Notes under the pieces: model-generated
Seen by the model: the letters and a program-made list of their open reading frames with translations, nothing else
What the model was told of the DNA's origin: nothing
Databases searched by the model: none
Origin: Amphibalanus amphitrite
Lineage: Eukaryota > Arthropoda > Thecostraca > Balanomorpha > Balanidae
DNA: 64,000 nucleotides
NCBI RefSeq assembly: GCF_019059575.1
Contig: NW_024881789.1
Span: forward strand, 372,001-436,000
Direction of reading: 5' to 3'
Shown here: positions 25,067 through 35,987 of the stretch, piece by piece
Layout: each line of letters opens with the position of its first letter
How positions within the stretch are numbered: the first letter of the stretch is position 1
Translations under genes and position numbers: made by a program

Positions 25067-25844
25067 GGCCTCGTTTCATAAAGCTCTGCCGTAAATTACA
25101 CCTTTCCGTAATTCACACCCTTTCAAACTACGGAGCGCAAATAAAGCCGTTTCACAAAGCCACAACTGGAATTGTTTACACCTCCGTAACTAAGCACATT
25201 TGCGTAGTTACCGTAATTTATCAAGCGTCCTACAAATTACAATTTCATGTCAACACTTATTTTTTTACGAGAAATTATAAAACAATTATGTTAAATTTAG
25301 ATCTTAAAAATTATTTATGAAAAAACAAAATTTATATTGATGACCATCCTTTATTAAAACAATATATTAAAAACAGCAGAAAGCCAGCAGAAGCAGAAGT
25401 GCCTAACTACGAAAGTGGCGCGGCGCGGCGAATAAACAAAATTCCGATAGTGGCCACAAAAAGCGACTGGTACAGAAGATTTGCAGTTTCTTTTTCTCAT
25501 TTTGGCTGTTCTTTCTTCCTCACCGGGCTCAACGTTATAAAATATATTAAAAACTAGCTTCAAATCTTCACATTAATTCAAAATCACGCAACATTTTTGT
25601 GCGTAGTTTACACCACTGATATCAAGAGCTTGATAAAATATTTGGCGTTAATTACGTCGTTTTATGAAACCCAAATGGCATCAATTGGTCCGGAATCGAG
25701 CATTTGCCGTAAATGAAGCTCCGTACTTTCGATGACGTGAATTACTCCGGTCTCCGGCTTTATGAAACCGAATTGGCATCAAATACGCCAAATCTGGCAT
25801 AATTGACGGAACGCCGTAAGTAATTCCTTTTATGAAACGAGGCC
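25067..25844. mobile_element. MITE with GGCCTCGTTTCATAAA inverted ends
   Basis: The 16-bp terminal inverted repeats match exactly. A 3-bp duplication CAG flanks the element (25064-25066 and 25845-25847). Comparison with the uninterrupted copy 3 sequence around 56515-56525 shows an empty site and confirms the ends. The 778-bp interior is AT-rich with scattered copies of TTATGAAAC and CGTAATT motifs. It does not encode a protein. A 3-bp duplication fits a PIF/Harbinger-type element, but the sequence is not the usual TWA. Confidence 0.88.
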
Positions 25845-25920
25845 CAGGTCAGGTCACAGCGAGGTCAGGTCACCGGGGGTCACAATATGAATGTGTCGTG
25901 TGATACATGTTTTATGGTCC

Positions 25921-25923
<3 letters not shown>

Positions 25924-25952
<29 letters not shown>
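25924..25952. repeat. (AC)n microsatellite, LINE 3' tail
   Basis: About 14 AC units on the plus strand, which on the LINE strand are a (GT)n 3' tail lying directly against the target-site duplication. The position shows that the tail arrived with the LINE. Confidence 0.9.
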
Positions 25953-25955
<3 letters not shown>

Positions 25956-28900
25956 GTTTATTGGCATAGTACATGAGGTACATCGAGTACGTATCACGGA
26001 GAGTTGGCGCAAAAGCCATGGGCTTATCTCGAGGCGCCAAATCTCGACCTCTTCACTATCTCCAGTATCACTACCACTACCGCCGCCGCCGTGTCTCGGA
26101 TTGTCTCGCGCAGCCAGCCGCCCCCACGCGTGCCCAGCGACGGGCGCGGGCCCACCCGGCTCAGCGAACAGAATAGGTAATTTAGTATCCACCGGTAAAT
26201 CTACCTGACTCTTGCAAAAATTTTTGGAAGTGCCAAGCCACCAGCCGACCGCCCCCGCCACCGAGTCCGCGGCCGTGCAGGGGGACTTCAAGTTGGTATG
26301 ATTTGGGTTTTTGTTTAAGGTCAAAGTTAAGGATGCGACGCAGGTTGTTGTAGAGTATGTCTCTTTGTTGGTCGTAGTTTGGACATGCAAATATAAAGTG
26401 TGTTACGTTTTCTTGGGAATTGCCACATGAACATTTAGGATTATCTGTCTTTTGTATTTTGTACTTATGTTCGTTTAGTATCGTCATATTAAGTCGTATT
26501 CTTGTATGCATTGTGTTTAGTGTCGTGGTGCCGTATGAGTAGTAAAGAGGAGGTTTGTTCATGCACATGAGCTCTTTGATCTCATTTCTGAAGTCTTTGT
26601 AGGGAAGATGCTTAATTGAGTTTGGTAGTTGATTCCATTGTTTTCCTGTGAGTGTTATAAATGTGCGTTGGTGTTTGGTTGTGCGTACATGTGGCTGGGA
26701 ATGGTGGGCGGCGTTCCTTAGCGTCCTTTGTGTGGCTTGATGTCGTGAATTTGGTAGAAGAGAGGTGACATAAGAGGGTAAATTTTGACGTCCGGGTGTT
26801 GATAGTTTGTGGTAAAGTAGTAGTCGGTGAAGTTGTCGTCTGGTTTTTAGTTTGTCCCATCCTAATTCATAACGTAATTTGTCAGAAGAGGTCCTGAAAA
26901 GTGCTCCTGTTATTAGTCTTGCTACCCCGTTTTGGAATGTCTCTAGTCTCATGGTGTCGTGAATAGTAATGTGTCCGTCGTAAATAGTGTCGCAGTAGTC
27001 TAGATGTGGTCGAATATACGTCTTGTAGATTGCGTCGAGAGTGTTTCGGGGAAGGAATCGTGCTATGGGATATAATGGACTGAGGGATTTGTTAGCTTTT
27101 ATAAGGATGGCGTTTATGTGTTCGTGGAATCTTAGGTCTTTAGAAAAGGTCAATCCAAGGTGCCTGTGTGTTTTTGTTATGGGTATTGGAAGTCCTCCGA
27201 AAGTGAGTTTTGGTGATGTATTGTTTGGTTTGTGGGAAAATGTTTGTTGTACTGTTTTGGAATCGTTGAATTTGATGGCCCATTCTTGTCCGTATTTTTT
27301 AATTTCGTCAAGGTCGAGTTGCAAAGAATTTTGAATGGAATTCAATGTTTTGCATGTATGGGAAGCGTAAAGTGATGTATCATCGGCGAAAAATAAAATG
27401 TCATTTTTTGTACGAGTTGAGAGGTCGTTGAGGTATAAAAGTGCAAGTAAAGGGCCGAGAACTGATCCCTGTGGGCAGCCAGCGTTTATCTTACGGGGAG
27501 CTGAGAACGAATTTTGAATTTTAACTATCTGTATTCTGTCGGATAGATATGATTTTAGCCAATTGAGAAGTGTTCCTGAAAGTCCAAATTCGTTTTCACA
27601 TTTGTAAATTAACCCTTTGTGCCAAATTTTATCAAAGTATTTACTGATGTCCAAGTATATCGCTGTAAAATCTCCACCATCGTCTAAAGATTTATAGAGA
27701 TTTTGTGTCAGATATTGAAGCTGTAATTCGGTGCTGTGACCTCCTCTGTAGCCGCTTTGTTTATCTGTTAATAGATTGTGATCAGTTAGATGTTTATATA
27801 TATTTTTAAAGACTACTTTTTCGAATATTTTTGATACGACTGAAAGGATGCTGATTGGTCGGTAGTTTGAAATGTCTGATGGTGACCCTTTGTTCTTAAA
27901 TATTGGTTTAATATGTGCTGTTTTAAACTCAGTTGGATACACTCCGAGAGAAAGTGATTTATTGAACAACTGTGATAGGGGTTTCGCAATAAGAATTGCC
28001 GTAAGTTTAAGAAATCGAGTCGGTAATCCATCTGGGCCTGTCGATTTATTTGCATCTAGTGAATTTAGGATTTGAAGTATTTCTTGTTCACTGGTTGTAA
28101 AGTTCTGTAGTTGTGGAATGTTTGCATTTGTCCTGTTCGTGTCTGGAAGTGGATGAGCGTCAGATACGTCTAAAGTTGATTGAGAAGCAAAGTAGTCGTT
28201 GAAAAGTGTCGCTTTTTCCATGTTGTCAGTAATCACGTTGTCGGTTTGTGTCAGCAGTGGTGGGATGTCTTTGTCAGTAGATCTGCCTATGACGGTACGT
28301 AATGTTTTATGATACTTGTACGGGTTTTGTCTTTGCTCGATCAGTTTTTCAACTTGATTCTTAATAAATTCGTTTTTAAGTTGTCTGCTCATTGTAGTGA
28401 CTAAATTGCGCTGATATCGCCACCTCGTCCAGTTGAAGTCAGTTTGTGTTTGTTTTGCAAGCTTGAAGAGTCTGTCCCTTTTTCTAATGTTGCGTTTTAA
28501 GTTGCTTGTTATCCATGGCTTGTCTTTGCGCTTTCGTCTGATGACTATTTTTGGTATTGATCCTGTTGCCGCGTCTTGTAGTTTGGTAATGAATTGTGAG
28601 GTGGCTGTGTCAATGTCTTGTTCAATTATGTCATTCCAGTTTGTATCGGTAAGTGTCGTGGTCAAGAGGTCAATGTTTATTTTCCTATATTCCCAAATAA
28701 CAATTGGTGGTTTCTCGACATTGTCGATTATTGTTGTGTCTAGTTCTGTGAAAATGGGGAAATGATCAAGGTTTGCAAATGATGACAGTGTGCCGCTGTT
28801 TTGAATTATGTCCGTGTTGCTTGTGAAGATTAGGTCTCTTAAATTTGCGACATCATACGTTACTCTGGTTGGCTCATCAATTAATTGGTTAAAGTTAAGC

Positions 28901-29800
28901 ATGTCAGCTGTTTCCTTAATTTTGTAGTCAAATGAGGTTATGCCACTGTGCTGATTAAAGGACCTGTCAAGGTATATGTTTCCCGTGTTAAAGTCCCCCA
29001 GTGTTATAACGGCTGTCGGTGAGTGAGTTTGTGCTAAACAGGCTGCTTCGGTAAACGTGTCGATAAATGTCTGCAGTCGGTCCGATGGTAGGTGGGGTGG
29101 AAGGTAAATACAACCAATGATAAGTGTGAAGTTAGCGATCTTGATTTTTGCCCATACCCACTCTTGGTTCCCAATTTCAATATGTGTAAGTCTTTGTATT
29201 GGTAGTGATTTATGACAATAGAGGGCCACACCCCCTCCATGTCGCGTTCTGTTTTTTATTATAGGCGGGTGGAAGTCTTCCAACATGTATTGACTGTCTG
29301 CTATCGTATTATCAAGTTTCGTTTCAGTGAGCGCTAGGATATGCACGTTGTTTGTTTGTATAAATTGTTCCAATTCTTCTTTTTTATTTTCTACAGTAAT
29401 GCTGTTTATGTTTATGTGCACAATTCTTAAATTTGTCCTATCAGTTGGCCCTGGGTTCGTTTCGATGCCGTGCATTGTCAAAAGTTTTTGAATGTTTAGG
29501 TAGAGCCCAAGCCGTGTCCATTGAGAGTTTGTCAAAGTCAGGTTTAAGGGTATGTCATGTCCGGTACAGTGTATGCTTGGAGATGTCGCAGATTGGATGG
29601 GATTAGTCGAGGCTCGGTGGGCTTGGATTAAGGTACTGGAAGTCCCTGCACGGGCCGCGGTCCCAGGCGGCGGCGGCGCCCGGACGGCGGCTGACACCTC
29701 GAAGATGGCCGAATGAAGTTGCTGTACCGGGCGAGCCCGCACCCCCGGCGGAGCCGCGGCGGAGGCGACGGCCGTCAGGTCGAGCATCAACGAAGACGAA
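25925..29800 (-). mobile_element. full-length non-LTR retrotransposon (LINE), Jockey/CR1-like
   Basis: The insertion is delimited by comparison with copy 3 of the host element and by the duplication CATTT at 25920-25924 and 29801-29805. It lies on the minus strand. The 5' leader is about 13 bp, the ORF runs 29787-26182, the 3' UTR is about 230 bp, and the 3' end is a (GT)n tail (25925-25952). The complete ORF, exact target duplication and near 5'-end start suggest a recent insertion that may derive from an active family. Confidence 0.92.
26182..29787 (-). CDS. LINE polyprotein: 2A-like motif, AP endonuclease, reverse transcriptase
   Basis: An uninterrupted ORF of about 1201 codons from ATG at 29787. 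After a roughly 100-residue Ala/Pro-rich lead comes GIETNPGP, a 2A-like ribosome-skipping motif. An APE-type endonuclease follows (HININSI, LTETKL, RHGGGVALY, GDFNTG, LDHFPI). The reverse transcriptase has LDISKYFDKIWH (motif A), GCPQGSVLGP (motif B) and FFADDTSLY (motif C, near residue 800). Near residue 1120 lies a C-x-C-x8-H-x4-C zinc motif typical of Jockey/CR1 C-termini. A separate ORF1 is absent. In motif A the residue before FD is Tyr instead of the usual Ala. All catalytic residues I can check appear present. Confidence 0.92.
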   Translation of the reverse strand: MLDLTAVASAAAPPGVRARPVQQLHSAIFEVSAAVRAPPPPGTAARAGTSSTLIQAHRASTNPIQSATSPSIHCTGHDIPLNLTLTNSQWTRLGLYLNIQKLLTMHGIETNPGPTDRTNLRIVHININSITVENKKEELEQFIQTNNVHILALTETKLDNTIADSQYMLEDFHPPIIKNRTRHGGGVALYCHKSLPIQRLTHIEIGNQEWVWAKIKIANFTLIIGCIYLPPHLPSDRLQTFIDTFTEAACLAQTHSPTAVITLGDFNTGNIYLDRSFNQHSGITSFDYKIKETADMLNFNQLIDEPTRVTYDVANLRDLIFTSNTDIIQNSGTLSSFANLDHFPIFTELDTTIIDNVEKPPIVIWEYRKINIDLLTTTLTDTNWNDIIEQDIDTATSQFITKLQDAATGSIPKIVIRRKRKDKPWITSNLKRNIRKRDRLFKLAKQTQTDFNWTRWRYQRNLVTTMSRQLKNEFIKNQVEKLIEQRQNPYKYHKTLRTVIGRSTDKDIPPLLTQTDNVITDNMEKATLFNDYFASQSTLDVSDAHPLPDTNRTNANIPQLQNFTTSEQEILQILNSLDANKSTGPDGLPTRFLKLTAILIAKPLSQLFNKSLSLGVYPTEFKTAHIKPIFKNKGSPSDISNYRPISILSVVSKIFEKVVFKNIYKHLTDHNLLTDKQSGYRGGHSTELQLQYLTQNLYKSLDDGGDFTAIYLDISKYFDKIWHKGLIYKCENEFGLSGTLLNWLKSYLSDRIQIVKIQNSFSAPRKINAGCPQGSVLGPLLALLYLNDLSTRTKNDILFFADDTSLYASHTCKTLNSIQNSLQLDLDEIKKYGQEWAIKFNDSKTVQQTFSHKPNNTSPKLTFGGLPIPITKTHRHLGLTFSKDLRFHEHINAILIKANKSLSPLYPIARFLPRNTLDAIYKTYIRPHLDYCDTIYDGHITIHDTMRLETFQNGVARLITGALFRTSSDKLRYELGWDKLKTRRQLHRLLLYHKLSTPGRQNLPSYVTSLLPNSRHQATQRTLRNAAHHSQPHVRTTKHQRTFITLTGKQWNQLPNSIKHLPYKDFRNEIKELMCMNKPPLYYSYGTTTLNTMHTRIRLNMTILNEHKYKIQKTDNPKCSCGNSQENVTHFIFACPNYDQQRDILYNNLRRILNFDLKQKPKSYQLEVPLHGRGLGGGGGRLVAWHFQKFLQESGRFTGGY

Positions 29801-31294
29801 CATTTTGCATGACAAATGCGATTATGTGGGTTAGGCAGCCTTTGGGGCCAGCCTAGGTCACGTTTTGGTGAAGGTCAGGTCAAGGTCAGGTCAAATTAGG
29901 TCAAATTTCAAAGTTGATATTTTTGCATAAAATGGGCATCGATTCGATGCAGCTCGTCACGGGGAGTCTAATGGTGGTCTTCGTTTTGCTCTACGAGTTC
30001 TAGAATTGCCAAAAATTGAGTTTGAAAATTTGACGTCATCATTTTTGAACAGTTTTTTCGCTATAACTTGGCCAAAAAACGAGGTATCGATCTGAAATTT
30101 GGTATGTAGATAGAAGACGGTAGGCACTATCACATATATTCCGGTTTTTTCGAAACTCAAAAAAATTTTGGATTTTTTGGCGAATATATCCAAAAAAATG
30201 CTTTTTTGATTTTTGGGGGCCAAAACTCAAAAATTTCAAAAATTCGAGATAGCAGTTTTGTAGCCCTGTCAATTCTACACCTTTTATGTCTTGATCGTTT
30301 TTCTGTATCTTCAAAGCTGTAGTTCTGACAGGTCTTCTCGCGAAGGTCTTTTTTCGGTCGAAAATGACAGAACATGACGTCACTCTGACGTCATTTGTGG
30401 CCAACCTATCATAGCCTCTGGAAAATTTTTTGGTCAAAATGTGTAAAATTGATGCCCGGAGGGGTCCTGAAAGTTTGGTGGCGATATCTCCAGCCGTTTA
30501 GGAGATATCGACCGAAAAGGACAGGGGGGGGGGCCGTTTCGGCCCCCCCCCCCTACGGGGCGCGGGATATCATGGCATGATACTATGCGATGCATTCCGC
30601 GATATGCATGCACCTTTCACAAATAATTAACCTTCACCTCACTCCTGTCTGAAATAAGAGCATAGCCATAAGACAGTCAGCGCCCCATAGAACACCTACT
30701 TACGACACCGGCGTGCGTTATTTTAGCGTTTCAATCACCCATAGCTGGGCCAAGTCACCACGCCACTGCCCTGCGCCGTTCCGATACAAAGGAGGGCCGT
30801 GGCACCAACTGCCGACGTGCCGTGCCCGGCCACGCCAACGGGCTCTACACAAAGCCGATGTCGGCTGACCTATAACCCGACCCGGGTCGTGCTATCGTGT
30901 CACGGACCAGTTCGGACCGAAACTCCACGACTGTATCCATAAATAGTCGACCGGTGAGGCCTGGCGCGGGGGAGACCCGGGCCCGGGCCCGCTCCGAAAC
31001 AGACCTAAAGATAGCCGTGCCGGGCCCGGGAGCCACGCGTCAGACCCCCTCAGTCCTGACCTCGCTGTGTCACAGCCCTGTTCACAAATGGACTGTGCTG
31101 ACGTCTCCATATCGACAGTGGCGTGACCTATCGACTTCACAACCGCACACGTCAAACTGTTGCGTCTGCGAGTGAGGTAGCCACAAAGAGACTGTTGTGG
31201 GTCGATAAACGCTTAACTCGCTCGTGGAAGGTCCCGCGCCGGCTGAGTCACTGGCCTACGGTCATAACAGTCCCACAAGCACAGTCCCGTGAAT

Positions 31295-31356
31295 CACGGA
31301 CACGAATATCACGAACCTCTCACGGACACGAGCATCACGAGCCCCTCACGGACACG
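31295..31356. repeat. 26-bp tandem repeat
   Basis: Units start CACGGACACG and continue AA/GT/CATCACGA; there are about 2.4 copies with a 26-bp period. Confidence 0.75.
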
Positions 31357-31671
31357 GGGGTCTCGTTTGAGTCAGGTGGCCCGAGGTTACGGCAGCCCGA
31401 AATCGCCGTGAGATTTCGGCACCCGCTGCCGGGTTCGCGCCGGGAAGGAAGGCGCGGCACGGTAACTGGGGTCGGTGACCGGCCGGGGTTAGAAGCCAGC
31501 GACAGGTAAATAGGTGAGTGCACCGGGTGAAAGCCGCCCAGACCGCTCTCTGCAGTCTCTGTTGTTTGGTTGTGGTTGGATAGACCGGGTGATCCGCTAT
31601 TCCCACCCACGCAACCGGCAATGTGGCTGGCTGTGTTCAATACATAAACAAAGAAAGGTAACGTCTACAGA

Positions 31672-31754
31672 CATAATTTGACAATAATTCATCGATTCGA
31701 GCACCATGAAGGCATAATTTGACACATAGGACAATAATTCATCGATTCGAGCAC
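31672..31754. repeat. short tandem duplication
   Basis: The segments CATAATTTGACA and AATAATTCATCGATTCGAG each occur twice, at 31672/31681 and 31713/31731. The duplicated unit is about 42 to 50 bp. Confidence 0.75.
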
Positions 31755-33159
31755 AAAGAAGTCTGAAGTGTCGGGCCGGTCAAAGACAGCCAGCGCCACC
31801 GATATCCAATAAAAGTAAATAATCAATTGGGAAAGCCAATCAAACAAGGAAACCAGGAACCAACCAACAAACGCATAGCATAGGTGTGATAAACAAAGAA
31901 AAACAAACGCGACCGACTAACCTGCAAAGACAAAGGCTAGAAAAATATGCAAGGGAGTTCTGGCTTTATTTAATTTACTTTCTTTACTTACAAGCATTGC
32001 ATAAAAGACAAAGTTTCAAAGGGCCAAGTTCCAGCTGTGAACTGCAATTGCGTGATTCTGAGTTCAAATCCCGAGTCCGCTCATCCAGCTATCCTTAGAG
32101 TGGCATCCTCTCCGAGGTCCATCCAATACAAACAGTGGGCTAACTTTATCGAGAGCCAACAGCTGTTAACTGGTCAGCGCCGAGATACAAATGTACCTAT
32201 GCCTCCTACACCGGACTAACATCAGCCCGTCCGTCCTGACCAGCACAAAGCACACCGCCCTCCCTAGTCTACCATGGCGACAGTCTCGCTCAGCGCCCCC
32301 ATTGGCCGTGACTCAGCAGAGGACACAAAGCGGCTCGGTCCGGCGGCACCGGCCGGCCCTCCGTGCCTCCCACCGCGCCGGGAGCTGCTCCTGGAGCGCC
32401 GCCAGCGCTATATCTGTCCCAGGTGCTCGGCACCACGCGCCCATGGTCGGCCGAACGCAAACACGGCGCGGCCCGGGTCAGTAGCCGGAGCACGGTCGGT
32501 CCCAAGTCCAGGATGGAGGCAGGGGTCCCTTCCAGGCTTTGAGTCGGTCGGCCAGTAGCCAAAGCTGGTGAAACGTTCAGAACTGAACTGGGGAGCACTC
32601 AGGTCTCCAACTGAGCAACTGGAGCCCCCAGAGAGTCTAGCGCGCCAGCAGTTAGGCACGTGTAAGCCCCATCCCCCTTTGACCCCCTGTCAAGACGCCA
32701 AGATTGGTGACGGAATCACCTACAGCTAAGAGCTCTCACCTTGCAGTTACTGAGACAGGTCTGCTCGCGCTTCAGAAACGGGCAGAGAGCGCATGCAAAG
32801 ATAAAAAGACTAAAAAATTACGTCCTACTAATCACATGGCTGTCATATCTCGCTGGAGAGCCCCTCCGTTGCCGGTCGCCATGGCTCCGTCGGCGATCCA
32901 GTCCGGCCCCACCTCACCCCGTCACGGCACCGGGACCCGCCGGCGGTGACGTGTCGCGCCGATCTGTATCTACCGTCACGCCTTCCTCCAATGGGTAGAC
33001 GGACAGCCAACAGCGGGAGGTAGACGGGGGATGCTATCACCCCAGGCACTTTCTCCGTCGCTGCGAAACACCCACCCGGCATCAGTCTGTGAAGACACCC
33101 CGCATCCCATCGTCACACTCCAACCCAACCGTGACCCGGGCCGACCCGGCGCCGCGCCG

Positions 33160-33189
33160 TGACGTCACCGACCGTCCGAGATGACGTCA
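33160..33189. promoter_or_regulatory. pair of CRE-like sites
   Basis: Two full TGACGTCA palindromes, at 33160 and 33182, sit 22 bp apart in a GC-rich stretch. They are candidate CREB/ATF sites by pattern only. Confidence 0.35.
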
Positions 33190-35123
33190 GAGCGGCCGGC
33201 GCGTTGCGTCACTCTCTCAGCAGAGGCAGTAAGCGTGATGTAACGGTCCAGGTGGCGACCGCGCGTGACACGGAACGGTAGCTTCAGCCAAGATAGTGCC
33301 GGACGGGGGAAGGGCTGCATGGAGATAGCGGTCAGAGACGAGACAATTGGTGGACCAGAAGTGGGAGGGAAGGATGACTGGTCGTCCGACCCCTCACTTC
33401 GATACGGTGCTGCTATGCGCTGATTGTCACGGTCACTGAAGCGATGAGTTATGTCCTTGGAACGAGCCGGCTCACGAAAGGGATGGACACAGACGGAGAT
33501 GTGGTCTATAAACTGAGCCAGCGAAGCATAACGAGCAGAGGGGAATGTAAGGACTGCGATCCTAAGAAAGTGCTACTGTGAGTTTGGGGAACTATGTGCC
33601 CGCCCATACCAGAGGTGAGCGGGTTTCATTGACCAACTCCACGTCTGATCTAACCGAGAAGGTTATCTTTCCGTCTTTCTCTCGTTCATAATTAGACAAA
33701 AACAGAGTCGGTAGACAGAGACAGACCGAGACAAGGAGAGGACATTTGATCGGAAGTCAGCCAGGTGAATCTGTAATCGATGCCCACTCCTGGATAGGAC
33801 GCGGCGTCAATGTCGTCAGATTGGCAGCAGAAGAGAGAGCGAAAAACGCCAATCGACCTAATTTATCGGCACAATGGTATTATTTCCTGCACAAAGGCGC
33901 CGTGGTATTCTGAATGGTGTCAGATACCAAGACCTTAGCTCTCCGAACGGGCTGTGATTGTAATGGAAAGATGATAAGCTTATAATGACCGGCAATAAAA
34001 GAACAGGGCAGTATTGAAAATGGAGCTAGCGGATTCTTTGTTACTGGCGCTACGGTTCCAAAACACAAGGATGTATTCAGTTACAATTAAATAACAATTC
34101 ATTCAATCTACTGCTTTTCTTCAGTCGATTACTATTTTGAACCGCGCAATCAACAACCACAGCCTCAGCCTTCAGACAGACATTTTCATTTAATATTTCA
34201 TTGGCCAAATCGCCCATGTTGTCCAGAGAGGTTAACCTCGCTCATCTACTCTACTCATGATGTTTGTGTTTAAATGCCCTAGTGTTTATTTGTACCAGTT
34301 ACTGACGCTTGCAAACATGCTAGTAACACGCTGCTTCTTCACCATCCGAGTGATTTAACTTACAGGATCAACCTTTTCCAGCCTAGTATGATGTAAACCC
34401 GTCTTGCATAAGGTCATTACCAGCAAATTAGATCTCGGTAGCAGCGCAATACTTTCTCGAGCGCCAAATTACATACCGATCCGCAATCATGCGACGAATG
34501 ATGAAGTAACGACGCAATGAGATGTCTTGCCATCTGCCAGGTCAGAACTACGAGATGTGGAAGAATAAAAGGCCAGACGAATCCGTGCGCTATACTTGGT
34601 ACCTGTAGGTCTTCACTCCCTCCCCCAGCCCCTCTATCCAGTACAGGTCATGTCCCCTCTCTCAATCTTGCATCAGCCGTGCTCCTTCTCCCTTCCCTCG
34701 CACTCTCTCCTCTCGACCTGTCTGAGTTTGCAGACAAAGCGGCACGGACCTCCGACGAGCGCGTGCCACTCCCTCCCCCGCTCCGCCTAGCAACCGCCCC
34801 CCCCCCCCCTCCGCCACCGAGCGTGGAAGCACGGTAGGAGACCGCGACGAGCCTCTGCCAGCCACGTGTCTGCATTTGCGTGGGACTTTGATTGGATTCT
34901 ACACTCGCGTGCGCGTAGGTGAACTGACTTGAGCGTGCGGGCGATACGGCTGTGATGTGCCACACTCCGACCAAACAAGATGCCGGAGCCACCGTCAACC
35001 GACAACAAAGCACAGCGAAAAACTTTCTGGTTGGGATGGATCGGCGTTACTCGAATTCGTAGGCACCCGCGAGCAGCAGATTGAAGTGTTTGTATCTGAA
35101 GCCTCCGCAGGTGCCAGAGTTAA

Positions 35124-35983
35124 AGGTAGTGTGCCACCTTTGAAAGATTTCCCATTTTATTTTTCCTAGGATAAGAAGCTTCTGTTTTTACCTAATATCG
35201 CAAAAAAAATCAAAAATGGGCCTGGAATAGTGCCTTTTTCGCCTAAAAGTTTTTCGGTTTTTAGATATGTATAACAACTGTAGTGGGCTCACCTGCAAAC
35301 AGGCGTCGGGCAACAATCGCGAATGCGGCGCACTTGTGACAATAAGCAAAGGTCATTATAGTGTTACGACCATACGACGTACGGGAATGAGTTATCAGCT
35401 GTCTAATCGTAGACAACACAATGTCGAGCCTTAAACTGTAAGCCCGTATTGGTATTGTTTCTTTTATTTGGCTGTCGAACATTATTTATGGTTTGAAATA
35501 TGATTTTATGTAAAATAATTGATATGAAAAAGCCGTCTTATAAGTTATGACCCCATTTCACCACACGCAAGTGGCAGAAATGACAATGATCAGCTGACGC
35601 ATTTTTCTTGGCCGAAGTCAGAGCGCGCGGCCCGACGCACCACGCGTATTTGGAAATTCCGACCTCGACGAGCATCAGAAGCCACCTAACAGGCGTGTTC
35701 GAAACCGCAGGAGATGATGATGAACGGGTTTATCGAAACTTGATTGGATGAGCATATCGGTAATAGCGATTTCAGTGTGTGCATTTATTGTTCATAGTGG
35801 TGTGAAATGTGGTTGGGGTACGACCGACAACCCGTCGGGGCGAATTTCGCACTGGGGTACTCAAAATTTGAAGAATTTAAGACGTTTCCATGAGTTTTGA
35901 AGGTATGGATAAGTTCTAAAAATCCGGTTCTCCTTATCTGGGCCATTAACTCCATACGGTCCAAGAAAGCTGGCACACTACCT
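35124..35983. mobile_element. TTAA-flanked MITE with AGGTAGTGTGCCA ends
   Basis: The left end AGGTAGTGTGCCACCTT pairs with the right end AAGCTGGCACACTACCT, an inverted repeat with one mismatch. Both ends are flanked by TTAA (35120-35123 and 35984-35987). The 860-bp interior is non-coding. TTAA duplication is the piggyBac hallmark; a transposase source is not visible. Confidence 0.82.
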
Positions 35984-35987
35984 TTAA

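Larger units (their letters stand above)
24736..30566 (+). mobile_element. hairpin-ended TIR transposon, copy 1, with two nested insertions
   Basis: The ends read CCCGCGCCCCGTAGGG and, inverted, the same at the right end (CCCTACGGGGCGCGGG). The 4-bp flanks are ATAT at 24732 and at 30567. Just inside each end is a hairpin of G-run, CCGTTTCG, C-run. Removing the MITE at 25067-25844 and the LINE at 25925-29800 leaves about 1.17 kb. That remainder is collinear with copy 3 (56192-57381) throughout, including the CRE-plus-AGGTCA block and the GACAAATGCGATTATGTGGG segment. There is no transposase, so it is non-autonomous. The CCC termini resemble piggyBac-like ends, although the ATAT flank differs from canonical TTAA. 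Confidence 0.85.
30571..35119 (-). other. REXO1 intron segment, 30.6-35.1 kb
   Basis: Intron sequence with short tandem repeats (31295-31356, 31672-31754), CRE-like sites near 33160-33189 and a poly-C run near 34797-34811. No gene, RNA or complete mobile element was recognised. Confidence 0.6.

Noticed and set aside
24736-30566. CRISPR-like or phage-like arrays from repeated AGGTCA words
   Set aside because: The words are short, irregularly spaced and within eukaryotic transposons; no spacer structure.
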